Assembly (NCBI GenBank): GCA_008802785.1
Contig: VUYT01000011.1
Span: 310,001 to 374,000, forward strand
DNA from: Symmetrospora coprosmae
Lineage: Eukaryota; Basidiomycota; Cystobasidiomycetes; Symmetrosporaceae
Length of the DNA: 64,000 bases
Direction of reading: 5' to 3'
The translations under genes were made by a program, and so were the position numbers. The notes under the pieces are model-generated. The model saw only the letters and a program-made list of their open reading frames with translations, did not search any database and was not told the origin of the DNA. This document shows, piece after piece, positions 46,401 to 56,981 of this stretch. Every line of letters begins with the position of its first letter. The stretch's first letter is position 1.

Positions 46401-46768
46401 CCGACGCTGTCAAGCACATGCAGAGCATTCATCAGCTCGATAAGGCCTCAGCTACGTCGAGCGTTCGCAAGGTGGTGCACACGACGTACACTCCAGCAGG
46501 GAGGCCTCGCCCACAGGACCGCAAGATCGGCTGGGCCTGCAACGTCATCGGATGCAAGGGCTTCCGCAGGGTGATGACTCGTAAGGGTACCGCGCAGGAC
46601 CACGCAAAGAACCAGCATGATGCGGCGACGGCTGTCGAAGCGAACGCGCTCATCATCGATCTGCAAGGGGATGAGCAGGACGACGAGGGCGGAGTCCACG
46701 TCGAGCCGAGCGGTGTTGTCGTAGCTCAGGAGACGGCAGAGCAGCACGAGAGCATGGACGAGAGCTGA
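43411..46768 (+). CDS. Unrecognised 1075-residue protein with tandem WW-type repeats
   Basis: Exons are 43411-44619, 44680-44817 and 44888-46768 (introns 60 and 70 nt, both phase 0). The N-terminal 270 residues are low-complexity: a basic start, acidic Ser/Asp runs, Lys/Ala runs and a DTAADAAADTAA repeat. A folded middle part (about 290-720) is unknown to me; it holds LTDLLLQISEQDAETASAF and FERWSFDGYTKRGETLR. Residues about 750-890 are four tandem units built on RCRxGDFSEPGDEAWW plus a fifth diverged one. Two Cys/His groups follow (CCSLKSCDRF with RHTQTHKG, and CVDHNCARY with HMQSIH), resembling zinc fingers. The basic, Cys/His-bearing tail suggests nucleic-acid binding. No transposase or other enzyme motif was recognised. 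Confidence 0.75.
45668..46090 (+). repeat. Coding tandem repeat, units of 105, 105, 117 and about 95 bp
   Basis: Units begin at 45668, 45773, 45878 and 45995. Units 1-3 remain very similar at DNA level over their first 60 bases, so the expansion is recent. A fifth, much diverged unit follows to about 46170. Each unit is a CR-x-GDFSEPGD-AWW block followed by a basic helix. Confidence 0.85.
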
Positions 46769-46929
46769 AGGCTGGAGATTGAGGGCGGAACTATCGATGC
46801 ATGCCGTCAGAGGTTGTTTGCTAATGCAGTGCGTGTCGCAATGCAATGCGATGCGATGCCAGTCCACGACGATGAGCGAGCGAGCGGTGAGCGCCCGCAG
46901 GTCCGCTTTGACTGTTCCATCAAGTCGTA

Positions 46930-47140
46930 CACTTTGAGCATATCGACCAGCTCGCGCGTCCTCAACCATGGTCACCTCCTTGAGCCTCTTTCCTCGTTTC
47001 CTGATGTCCAACCACGTCAGGAGCATGTGCGAGACGGCGAGGACGAGCTTGAGACCGCATAGTCCCCAGAGGATGTAGATGCGAGTGCGGTACCCGCTCG
47101 AGGGTGTGGACAAAGACCCTGCCGAGATCTCTTGCGGCAA
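46930..47140 (-). pseudogene. Fragment of seven-helix family gene (first-helix exon)
   Basis: On the minus strand this encodes TPSSGYRTRIYILWGLCGLK and the following helix 1 and basic loop (LDIRKRGKRL), then loses similarity. Positions 47012-47113 match 54755-54856 of copy 4 with about 4 differences in 102 bases. No downstream helix is found on this strand before the stop of the convergent repeat-protein gene. It is best read as a broken duplicate, or a leftover from unequal exchange; a short expressed product cannot be excluded. Confidence 0.7.
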
Positions 47141-47384
47141 GCACATGTTCCAGCGAGCACAGCTTGCTTTCCTCGTGTTTCGCTGCGAATGCAAGGGAAT
47201 GGTTCGAGGTCAAGGGGGCGTCGGCGATCCTTCTCCGAGCGAGCAGCTGCGGGCACGTCCGTGCTCAGGACCGACATCTGAGCTCGCCAGCGGCCCTTTC
47301 ATGTGTTATTTCGTCTCATCGTGTGCGACTATGTACAGTGATTAGCCGGATCATAACGTGAACGAGCGTAAGGTGCTAGCCGGA

Positions 47385-49469
47385 CTACCACTTCTCCTTC
47401 TCCGGATCCGACGTCTCATCATCGTCCCCCTTCTGCAGCGAGCCTGACCGACCGTCAAAGTGTACCGTCGAGAACTCGAACGGCCGCGACGAGCCAGTGT
47501 CTGCTACGTGACTAGGCCCCGTAGATGCTGGATACGGCTGCATGGCAATGTGAAAACCCTTGGCGACGGAAGCCTGCTGTCCAGCCTCGCTGCCCTGTCC
47601 GACTCCGCTCACGCCTGCCGACTTGGACTGCGAACCTGTGCTCTTGTCTGATCCGCTCTGACCGTAGCGACCAGGGTTCCGGATGAGATTCACGATGAAG
47701 AAGGTCATGATGCTGGTGGACTAGGTGGATCAGCGATGCTCCGACAACCTGCCCAAATGCCAATCACGCGCTCACATGTTGTTGGACAGGAGCTCTGGCC
47801 ACGAGAAACCATCGCCCTTCATCTCCACTATCGTGGCATTCGTAGATGTGTTGACGGTCCCAAAGATGCCTGCGAAACGATTCGGAGTCGAGTCAGTCGA
47901 CAGGTCTGTTCTCCCATCTGCACAATGCAGACTCACCGAGGAAGATGAACCAAAGCGCCATCAACGTGACGAACGGCAGGCTGATGGTGAGGTCGTACGC
48001 CAGGCGCGTAAGGGCCGCCTCCGCCTCGGTCTGATCCGCTGCGCTGCGCATCTTGCCAGCCTTGAACGTGCGGCCGAAGGTGAGCACGGGCGACGGTTGC
48101 ACGACAGGTGCGGGTGGTTCCGGGAATGAGCTCGCTCCCTCTACATGTACTGTACGCTCTTGCTGAACGAGGATGCTGGGCCCGGTGCCCGTGTTGACGA
48201 TGCCTCGAGTCCGGTTCCATTGTGCCTGTCTCCGGAGCTTGGAGACAAAGCTGAATGTGGCCAGCGTGCTCGTCGCGAAGAAGGTGGCGTAGAGCACGTT
48301 GACGACTGCAATGACGCGAGAATAGCGGGTGGCCTCTCTCCGCCATTCGAGAATGTCGGCCTGCGCTTTCGCAATCTGCGGTACGAATGCGCTCGGATCA
48401 CTGCCTGCCTGGACAGCAGCGCCAGCTTGAGTGAGCAGGACGATGAGCTCCGTGCTCCTGTCAAGAATCTTGTTGGCAGTAACGTTGGCAAGCGTGCCGA
48501 AAGGCTGCGCGGACAAAGCAAGAGCACGTGTGTGAGCAGCAAGCCCGAATTCGAGGAACAGCACACTCACGATGTAAGTGCATAGATAGAAAAGCAGAAG
48601 CAGGCACAGACCGCTGTTGTGTGCCAAGATCCAGGTTCGCGTGACACTCTCGACACCTCGAGCTGCGCGATTGAGCGACAGACTCGCCGCCAAGTTAGAG
48701 AAACAGTAGAAGTTGGCCGATAGGAGGGCGGGTCCGCTGCAGCCGACGTGAGACGATTAGCGCATGTCAGAAGCTGACGTATTGCAATAAAGGCAAGAAA
48801 TCACATCGTGAGGACGTTCAAGACGGTCTGGTTGTGCGCATTGCCGCCCAGGAAGATGACGTCCAGCCTCTTCCAGCGGCCGAGAGCGATGACCAGGGCG
48901 GATGAGGCTGTGAGGCAGGAGTACTGGTGACGGCAGCATCAGCGCGCCGCGTAACGAAGTCGCCATATCCGCTGCATTGTCATTCTGCTCACCAGGAAGA
49001 GAGTGTTGGTGACAATGAGCCTGCCTGCCCGCAGCCGTTGTAGCCGGACGATCTTGAGAGGCTTTCCACGCTTGCGCAGATGCAGGAGGGTGAGGACGAT
49101 GTGAGTGATGCAGAGGGAGAATAGCCTGTGTGGCGCCAGGCAGTCTGATTCAGCCTCCTGCCCGCTGGACAGCAGGGTAGCAGGATCAAGTGAAGCAGCT
49201 ACGTACAGTGCAGCAAGAGCAATTTGCGCATAGATGCGATAGCGATACTTGTACGGATAATTGACCTTGGAGGAGGCAACTGCAGAGGGACCGTGTCAGC
49301 TTTCTCGGCTGCATGCAAGTACAACCCTCGCCACCCGTATTGCCGGTGGTCGCGACGCAACGGACGGTCCGCCACGCTACCGGTCAGACAGGCTGCACTC
49401 ACTCAGCGCATCTCGACCAGCAAAGAATGGATTGACCGCCGCTCCATTCGCATGAGGTGTGGCAGACAT
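47385..49469 (-). CDS. Seven-helix membrane protein, family copy 2
   Basis: Eight exons: 49469-49403, 49279-49207, 49125-48993, 48923-48805, 48736-48571, 48504-47937, 47869-47776 and 47712-47385; introns 63-123 nt, total 515 residues. Seven helices: IYAQIALAALLFSLCITHIV, LIVTNTLFLYSCLTASSALV, a weaker third, WILAHNSGLCLLLLFYLCTY, VIAVVNVLYATFFATSTLAT, LTISLPFVTLMALWFIFLG and IIMTFFIVNLI. The loop after helix 1 is basic (LRKRGKPLKIVRLQRLR), so helix 1 runs outside-in; N-glycosylation sequons (NVT, NTST, NAT) fall in the loops predicted outside. This is the GPCR-like N-out/C-in topology. The cytosolic tail is Ser/Gly-rich and ends EKW. Function unknown. Confidence 0.82.
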
Positions 49470-50279
49470 CAAGCGAAACGCGTGGCGCTCAGGTGGGGCA
49501 CGCTAAGAAATGTCAAGGGGTGCTGTAGATTTAGTGAGAGTGCGAAACGGAAGGAGCCAGCCAAGTCAATGAGCAAGTTCAGTCGCGTTGTCCGAATCCG
49601 CGTGGACCCCGCCGCCGCCATCCGTGTTCCGTCGACAGCTGTCGTGCAGACAACGTGCGTAGGCTACTTTGGGTGACGCGGGCCGGGGAGGGCGGATCCA
49701 GACTCCTGACAGCTGCGGACCGAAGCAGCCGCTATCATCGGTGCCGTACCCCGGGCGGACTGGGCCACTCCACCCGGTTGGCAGCGTTCAGGTCGTCGCT
49801 CTCGTCGCGTCAGAGCCGCAGCGGGCGCCAGCCGGAGCGCCTGCCGCTGCGTGCGGACTCGAAAGCCAGCGCGGCCGCTGCGACTGCGATGCAGTCGATA
49901 CCATAGGGTCAGGAGTCAGTCTGTTTGCCAGGCTGCATTGGCTGTGGTCGTGGTTGGCCCTGTTTCCCCGACTGGAGATTTGGGCGGCAGGCGGACAAGC
50001 GGGAGGCACGGAGCGGGTGCGCGGAGCCAGGAGAGAGCAGACCATCGTCGATGCTAGCAGTCAGGTGGTATAGTTGCAGAGGTCGAGCCAAGGTCAATGT
50101 TCAGAGCCGGATACCCAGAGGATGGAGTAGCAGAGCAAACCCAGCGCCGCCGCGTCCAACGGAAGATGGTGGATGGTGGCAAGTGCGCACGCGCTCGCTT
50201 CTCCACCTCGAAAGAGCCATGTCACCATCTCGCTTGCTTGTACATTGCCCATCGTACTCTACAACCTATCCAGCGCCGG
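49470..50279. other. 0.81-kb intergenic region
   Basis: Separates copies 2 and 3 of the seven-helix family. Open frames are short and without family similarity. It should contain the copy 2 promoter; nothing else is supported. Confidence 0.45.
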
Positions 50280-52304
50280 CTACAGCGCACGACCCGTCTC
50301 GCTCTTCCCGCTGTACACCTCCTGCATCACATCCTCCGGCACGTCCAGCTCGACTTCGCGCTTCACATCCTGCTCCTCGCAGCTCCCTGCAATTGTCGGA
50401 GGATCAGAGTAGCTCGGGGCAGAAAGTGCCGGAGAGGAGGGCAGACCGCCAGCTGCAGCGCTGCTCAGCTCGAACTCCTCCATCGCCCCGCTGAAACCCG
50501 TCCCCGTGCTCGAGTAGTCAGTCCGCCCGCCCGGCATTGACAACGTATGCACACGCCGGCGCCTGTCCTTCGTGCTCTTGCTCCGCTTGTCCCGCCCACT
50601 CGTCCCTCCGAAAGCCGCCTCGTTGCTGGTCGCGTACCGCTCGTGGTACTTTGACGGATTCTTGATGATGTTGGCGACGAAGTAGGAGAGCAACGAAATC
50701 TGCATGAGCAGATACACCCAAGCGAGACCATCTAGTTGAAACTCCTTCTCGAGCCAGCGCTCGTTCTTGGGGAAGAACGCCCAGAACGAGACGATCGGTA
50801 GGACGATGCTGGCCGTCAGGACAACGGGCACTGCCAGACTGAGATCGTTTGCCAGTCGACGCAAGGCGATGCCATCTTCGTTGATGCTTGACATCTTGGT
50901 GAGGGCTGTAGTTGCTGCTCGGGGAAAAGTGCGAGGCGACGTGGGCGACAGAGGCTGAGCGGTGGACGGGAATACAACTGGACGGACGGGTTTCGCATGA
51001 AGGGTAGATTGAGCTCGAGTCGGCGAGTGTAGCACCACAGCTTGGATTGCGGGCCAGTCGGCCGGTATCGATGGCCGGGCGGGAACGACAGCTGCGGCGA
51101 CCCCAGCTGCTCCCTCCCGCTGAATAGTCACGACGCTCTTGTAATCTGTGGCAGTGACGGAGAGAAGAGATTGGCTTCTTACGTCTTCTTGCGCGCTCTC
51201 CGGATAGTCCCGACTTACGATGCTTTAGCTTGAGCACCAGACTGAGCGAGACCAAAGATGCAACCGCGAAGAGGCTGCACGATGCGATGGACAACCCCAT
51301 TAGAAGCCTGAACCAAGTTCTGAGGCCTATCGCATCGCTGGCGAGTGTGGCGAGCTCCTGCAGGAACAGCGGCAAAGGCGGGTCCAGTACCGTGTCGCCA
51401 TTTGCGGCGCCTTGCAGGCTATCCATGGCTGTGATTGATCTGCGGTAGATGGCATCGACTTTGCCGTTGACTACGACGCCAATAGGCTGCTCATGGGGAA
51501 GCAGAGTAGGATTCGGGGTACAAAAAGTAGAATTAGATGACGGTTTGACGGCCAACACAGCAGCAGCAGCTCACCACGATAACGCCAAAGTAGTAGACGG
51601 CCAGGACGACGTAGGTGACGTTGACAATGACGATCCAGCTCCGCGGAGTCGTGCGAAAGCCATCGCTCTTGCCCGCAGTCAGAACGAGTGCAGCGCAATT
51701 GCCGGACGTGAAGACGAAGCCTGCCGCGAAGATGGCTGTCCACTGATGCACGATGTAGAGTGTAAGGCCGTAGGGCTTGTGTCCGCGATAGTAGACGAGG
51801 AAGTGACGGTAGCGGACGACCGCCATGAAGATGGCTGCGAGCGGCAAAAAGGTGAATGTGAGCTACATCTGGGAAATGAGAGGCATGATTCAGGGGCATG
51901 ATTCAGGTGCAGACTCACAAGAGGCGGCACTGCACATGACGTAGAGAAATAGACTGTCGAAAACAAGGATGCGGCCGTGCCTGAGCGTCTGTATGCGGAC
52001 GAGTCCGAGCGTTTTGCCCCGCCGCTTGAGATCACGGAAGGTGAGGGCCATATGAACGAGAGCGAGCGTGAAGTTGAGGGCGCAGAGAACCCATAACGCT
52101 GACAAACGCCAGATGTAGCTGGAAGGCGGCGTATTGTAGACTTTTTGATCTGCAGATCCGGGACCGGCAGAGTCAGTCGCGCCCGCGGCCAGGTCTGTCT
52201 GTTGGAGCAACAGCGCCTCAGGACCCGGACTCACGCAACTGTGCTGCTATGCCGAGATACAGAGCTGCGTTCCCAGTTGCGCTTCCGTTCGTGGTGTTCG
52301 ACAT
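50280..52304 (-). CDS. Seven-helix membrane protein, family copy 3
   Basis: Exons are 52304-52235, 52149-51919, 51834-51575, 51486-51219 and 51145-50280; introns 73-88 nt, total 564 residues. The first intron is phase 1 in the short N-terminal segment, as in copies 1 and 2. Helix 1 follows PPSSYIWRL and ends at the basic DLKRRGKTLGLVRIQ loop. Later landmarks are FAAGFVFTSGNCAALVL, LSIASCSLFAVASLVSLSLV, LRRLANDLSLAVPVVLTAS and WVYLLMQISLLSYFVANII. The tail is longer than in other copies, with a KSTKDRRRR basic patch and an acidic end. Same predicted N-out/C-in topology; function unknown. Confidence 0.82.
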
Positions 52305-52910
52305 GTTCCCTCTTCGCTCTAGCCGGAGTCCAATCTAGCCTTCGCGAGACGCTGTTGGCTTCAGGCGCGCGACACCTCCCGCGATTGGGAGCTCAGCGTT
52401 GAGCGGTTGGGCAGAGGAAGCTATAGCATCAGTGCAGATGAGAGCAGAGAGCAGGGAGCACCGCTGTTGCCATCCCCCGAGATCAGTCAGCTCGTTCGCT
52501 CCTCCTCGTCGGACCCGCGCGTCTTAGTCTCCGATGCGACCTTGACGACCGCCGACATATGAAACTCTCGATCTCTCATCGGCGGGGATCAGTGCAGGAA
52601 TGGAGATGCATGTCCGAGCGGAGGCTTCTCGAGCGGATGCTGGAGCATCTGGCCCGTATTCCTTCTTTCCGTCGGCTGCAGAACGTGAACGTTGCGACAT
52701 CGGCTTGTAAGGCGGAGGCACAAGGTTGCGCATTCGTTGCTATGCATGCGTCTCATCTTTAGGGGAGCATGTATGGACGCTCCTGCGTCAGCTGTCGAGC
52801 TTATATCTGTAGCGAAGGAGACCCGCAGTTGCCGGAACATCACGCCTGAACCACGACCGCTTCAAGGACCCTATCTCACACGCCTATGCTACACGCTCCC
52901 CTGTCCGGCG
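52305..52910. other. 0.6-kb intergenic region
   Basis: Lies between copies 3 and 4, upstream of copy 3. No supported gene or repeat. Confidence 0.45.
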
Positions 52911-54919
52911 TCAGTACCAGTACTGACGCTCCCGTTCCCCATTCGCGTTGTCCTCCTGCTCCTCTTTCACCGTCCGTATCTCCCTGTTCATGCTCTTCGT
53001 CCTCGAATCAGCCCTTGAGATAGTGGACTGCTCCTGCAGGTACACCCTGTCTACCTCATGCGCACCATCGCCCTTCGACGGACTAAGGACAAGCGAAACT
53101 GCACCAGTCACCGGTCTGGGTCGAAAGCTAAAGCCAGGTGGCGCTTTAGTGTCGCCGAGCGTGCGCAGCTCCTCCATCGCCTCGCCCTGCTGCCCGTAGC
53201 GCGTCGGCCAGCGCAGGATATTGTAGAGGAAGTAGGCAAGGATGATGTTGGAGATGAGAAGCTCGGCGTATGCGAAGCCTTCCAGCTGCAATTCTCTCTC
53301 TGCCCAGTTCCGACCCTCGTGTGGCGTAAGCCATCCCCAAAATGCCAGAATGGGGAGGACGAAGCAGCTCGCCAGCACACACGGTACTGCCAAGCTCAAA
53401 TCTCGCGCCAGACGCTTGAGCGCTGTGGCTTCCGCGCTCGCTGAGCCGGAGAGACCCGTCGGACCGCGTTCGTTACTGCGGACGATGCGGGCGGCGATGC
53501 GACCCTGGCTCTCTTTCGACTCGGACTGATCGCTATTCGCTCGATGATCCGCAGGAGCCCAGCGAGTCGATGCGTTGAGAAGCGAGGCGCCCATAAATGC
53601 CAATGGCTGCATCGGCGATCTGCTGCCTTTCGCAGAGGGCTTCGGTGAAGGCGGGATCTGGCGGCCATGCTTCGGTGGTGCGAGGGCTCGTTCGGGTCGG
53701 ACCGGCAAGCCCGAGTCGAGCGCTACAGTGTAGCTGTCTGCCTCGTCCACCTCCGTCCGCTGCTCTCGCGTCACCACGATGGACTGCAGTGCGCTTGCGT
53801 AGGCTGACTGTGGAGCCGGACTTCTGGGACTGGTGCCGTGACGCTGTGGTCCCAGAAGGTGTTGTGATTCTGCGAGAGGACGAGAAGATGAGCGTCAGAT
53901 GCCTATACTTGGACAGCTTGTGAGAGGAGGCTGCCACTCACGCTTGCGCAGCTGTAGAACGAAGCGCCAAGATGCCACAGCCGCAATGAAGAAGACCAGG
54001 CAGAAGAAAACGGCAATGGCGAGGGCGCCGTCGATGTACTTGCGCACTTCCTTCTCGCCCTGTTCCAGTTGTCCGGCCGTCTCGAGAAGCGACGCGAGCG
54101 TCCTGTCGCCAAAGATTTGCGCGGTAGACTGACCGGCGGCAACAGCTGCCGAGGCCTGCTCGCAGATGTGCATCATCTCTAGACCGGTGGCGTAGATGCT
54201 ATTGGCTTTCTCGTTGGCAAAATATGAGACGGGCTGCGGGGACAGGGGACAAAGCATCCAGGTAAGTATTCGCCGCGTACATTGAGTGCTGACCGGCCAC
54301 CCACGAGCAAGAGGGCAAGATATAGCATGACCAGCACCGCAAGCCCGATGTTCTGGGTCAAAATCCAAGCCCTGCTCGCCGTGTCAAAGCCTTGTGCTTT
54401 GCGACTGACGAGGTTGAGGGCGGCGACATTGCCTGCCGTGAAGACAAATGCGGAGAAGAAGATTGGCGTCCATTGCTGAACGTTGAACATGACCAGGTGA
54501 TGCGGCGTGCCACTGCCAAAGTAGATACTGAAGCTCTTGTAGCGCACGATGGCAAAGTAGACAGCTGTGCGGCGCGGGGACGAGCAATCGCATCAGCTTC
54601 CCGGTCGCAGCCAGTATGCAGTGCCAGGCCACTTACCGCCAAACGCGGAGAACAGGACATATAGGAACAGCGAGTTGAAGACGACGATACTGCCGTTCTG
54701 CAGGACCTGGACGCGCAGGATCCGCAGCCTTTTGCCTCGTTTCTGTAAGTCCCTCCACGTCAGGAGCATGTGCGAGACGGCGAGGACGAGCTTGAGACCG
54801 CATAGACCCCAGAGGATGTAGAGGCGGGTGCGGTACCCGCTCGAGGGTGTCGACAATATCCGAGCTCGGAGCTCGTCGGCGACAGTTTTGTAGATGTCAG
54901 CTGTCGAGGAGCTCGACAT
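52911..54919 (-). CDS. Seven-helix membrane protein, family copy 4
   Basis: Exons are 54919-54637, 54564-54305, 54233-53942 and 53869-52911; introns 71-72 nt, total 597 residues. The N-terminus reads MSSSSTADIYKTVADELR, then TPSSGYRTRLYILWGLCGLK starts helix 1. Other landmarks are LQKRGKRLRILRVQ (basic loop), WTPIFFSAFVFTAGNVAALN, IGLAVLVMLYLALLLV, AIAVFFCLVFFIAAVASW, LKRLARDLSLAVPCVLASC and ELLISNIILAYFLYNIL. Introns 2 and 3 match copy 3 in position and phase. The tail is the longest polar segment (about 110 residues). A 102-bp part of exon 1 is almost identical to the fragment at 47012-47113. Confidence 0.82.
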
Positions 54920-55778
54920 GGCGCACGTTGCCGACTTTGGCGCCTGCGGAGGTGCTCAGGCTCGCTTAACCCAGCAAGGGGATGCTTAGCTGGAAGCGGG
55001 ATGAGCTGGATCAGAGCGGTCAAGGCCAGAACGAGCAGAGCAGAGGGGAGGTAAGCGGAAGGAAGAGATTGGCACGCGATAACAGCATCCGAATATACAC
55101 GAGCACAGACCACATGGCAGGTTCCGGCCGATTCTCCGCTCTTCTTCTCCGGACAGGCCCGCACGCCAGAAGACCCGGGACTGTCCCGACTTCCGTTGAC
55201 CACACGTTGCGGTCGGAGACATCGGTCGCTGTGCCTTCCTGGAGCGTTTTGCAGGGCAGCTGCGTGTCGCGCTCTCATTTTCGCATGCGCATTGGGCTCG
55301 ATTCCTCGGGGCAAGCGCGACGCCATGCGACGCGAGCCTATTAGCGGCCGGGAACGTACTCTCCCTCGGCCGCGCGCCTAGCCCAGGCGTCGCCTTTCCG
55401 CTGACCACCAACGCGACGTAGTAGCATGCGGATCTTGTCAACTTTAGGAGAGGCTGTGCCTTGGCAGGTTGGCGAACGCTCTGATGCTGCATTACGGCGC
55501 AGAGACAAGGAGCATCTCGGTCGCGTCGACCGCCGCGCGATGTTGCGCACAGAACAGGGCAACACACAAGCTCGCAGGAGAAGAAATATACGCGACTACT
55601 GCCACCAACTTTGCCTGGTGCTGGTCCTCGAATGCCCGCGTTGCCTTTACCATCATCTGCGCTCTTCGTGCTTTCCGGTACCATCATTTGGCCCCGCCCG
55701 GCTCGGGCGAGGTTGACTCGCTCATTGCCATCCTCATCGTTGATGATTTTCCAATCCTGTCTCTGCGTTCGCCCTTTG
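54920..55778. other. 0.86-kb intergenic region
   Basis: Upstream of copy 4 and downstream of the acidic-tail gene, both minus strand. Long open frames here on the minus strand are out of frame with the supported exon and have no family match. Confidence 0.45.
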
Positions 55779-56981
55779 CTATCGCTGTCCATCCTCGCCT
55801 TGGTCGTCCTCGTCGTCCTCGTCATCATCGCTATCCCCGTCATCATCGCTATCCCCGTCATCCTCGTCATCCTCGTCAGGTCCTGCCCGATTCCGGAGCG
55901 CTTCAGCAACGTGAGCGTTGCGTCATCCCACAGGCACCTTACTCTGACCTACCGGAGCCTCGTTGGCGCCTCCTGGCCTCGGCGCGCAGTTCCTTGTCCA
56001 GAAGTGGATGCTTGTAATCCGAAACCGGGTAGAGGCCTCCTCTGGGACCGCCCGAAAGACTCTGCTTGTGAACGCGGTCCATCATAGCAATGAGATTGGG
56101 CGGGATGGTGATCCACGGCTCTCCTTCGTCGGAGTCGGCGTCTCGAACGACTGGCGCTCGAGCCGCGTGCGTAACCCTATCCGCTTCGCCTGCTTCGCCG
56201 TCCTTTCCATCTGCTTCGCCTGACCTACAACAAGGGCAACTTTCGTCAGCCCTACTCTTTCTACTCGCACTTGCCCGGCTTCCACGCACCCGAGGACATC
56301 GAGCCTGTTACCCTCGTCCCTTCCAGGGTTGCTGTCACGTTTGCCCGTGGTAGATTTGAAAAGCAGGTTGTCATCCTGTGCGGCCGAGCCAGCTAGAGGA
56401 GCGGGTGCTGCCGACCGGGCGGGAGCCGAGAGCGCCGGAGCCGTTGGCTTCACGATGTCCTTGTAGCGAGGCCGCAGCGGCTCGCGTTCGGCGTACGAGG
56501 CCGGGATGTACTTGAAGATAGGGTTGTCAGGAGATAGTTCGCCTTCCGCCAGCCTCTTCGCGTAGCTCAGAATCTGGCGCTCTTGCTGCTCGCGGCTTCG
56601 CGCAAGCATGGCCTCGACGATTTCTGCGCCGGCCTGGTCCTTCCTCTGAAGGAGCGTCCGAAGCTGCCCGAGCGCTAGCGTTTGCTGAGCTTGGGAGACG
56701 CCGAACGGTGTCGATAGAGCGAGGTGATTCGCGGTCTGGAAGTCCGTGAATGCCTGCTCGGCATCGGCCAGATTTTTCTTGAGATCCTCCTCGCGGAGAT
56801 CCCCGTACTGATCCGGAGTCAGGCTGTTCATGTCCATCTCCTCTCTGACGCGAGTAGCTGAGGCCATCCTTGGAGGTACGTGATGTCGGCGGCGGATAGG
56901 GTTGGCAAAGACGAGTGGAGCGGTTGTCAAGATGATAAGCGCTGACGCAAGACAGAAACGGCCGAAAACGTCCAGCTTCAC
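55779..56981 (-). CDS. Secretory-pathway protein with Glu/Asp-rich tail, unknown
   Basis: Exons are 56981-56290, 56224-55953 and 55882-55779 (introns 65 and 70 nt), giving 355 residues. A hydrophobic N-terminus (FCLASALIILTTAPLVFA) is a signal peptide or anchor. A helical region follows (LKKNLADAEQAFTDFQ, LRTLLQRKDQAGAEIVEAML), then a Pro/Ala stretch. Exon 2 carries a conserved-looking block (EPWITIPPNLIAMMDRVHKQ, GGLYPVSDYKHPLLDKE). Exon 3 is an acidic tail of GDSDDD units. The third exon is accepted because GT-AG, phase 1 and an acidic open frame agree; without it the protein would stop after four more residues. No family recognised. Confidence 0.68.

Noticed and set aside
43411-46768. Mobile-element origin for the WW-repeat protein
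   Set aside because: No transposase, reverse transcriptase or integrase motif, no terminal repeats or target-site duplications seen around it, and normal host-like introns.
54986-55909. 307-codon minus-strand frame
   Set aside because: It reads the acidic-tail exon (55779-55882) in the wrong frame; the rest has no similarity.
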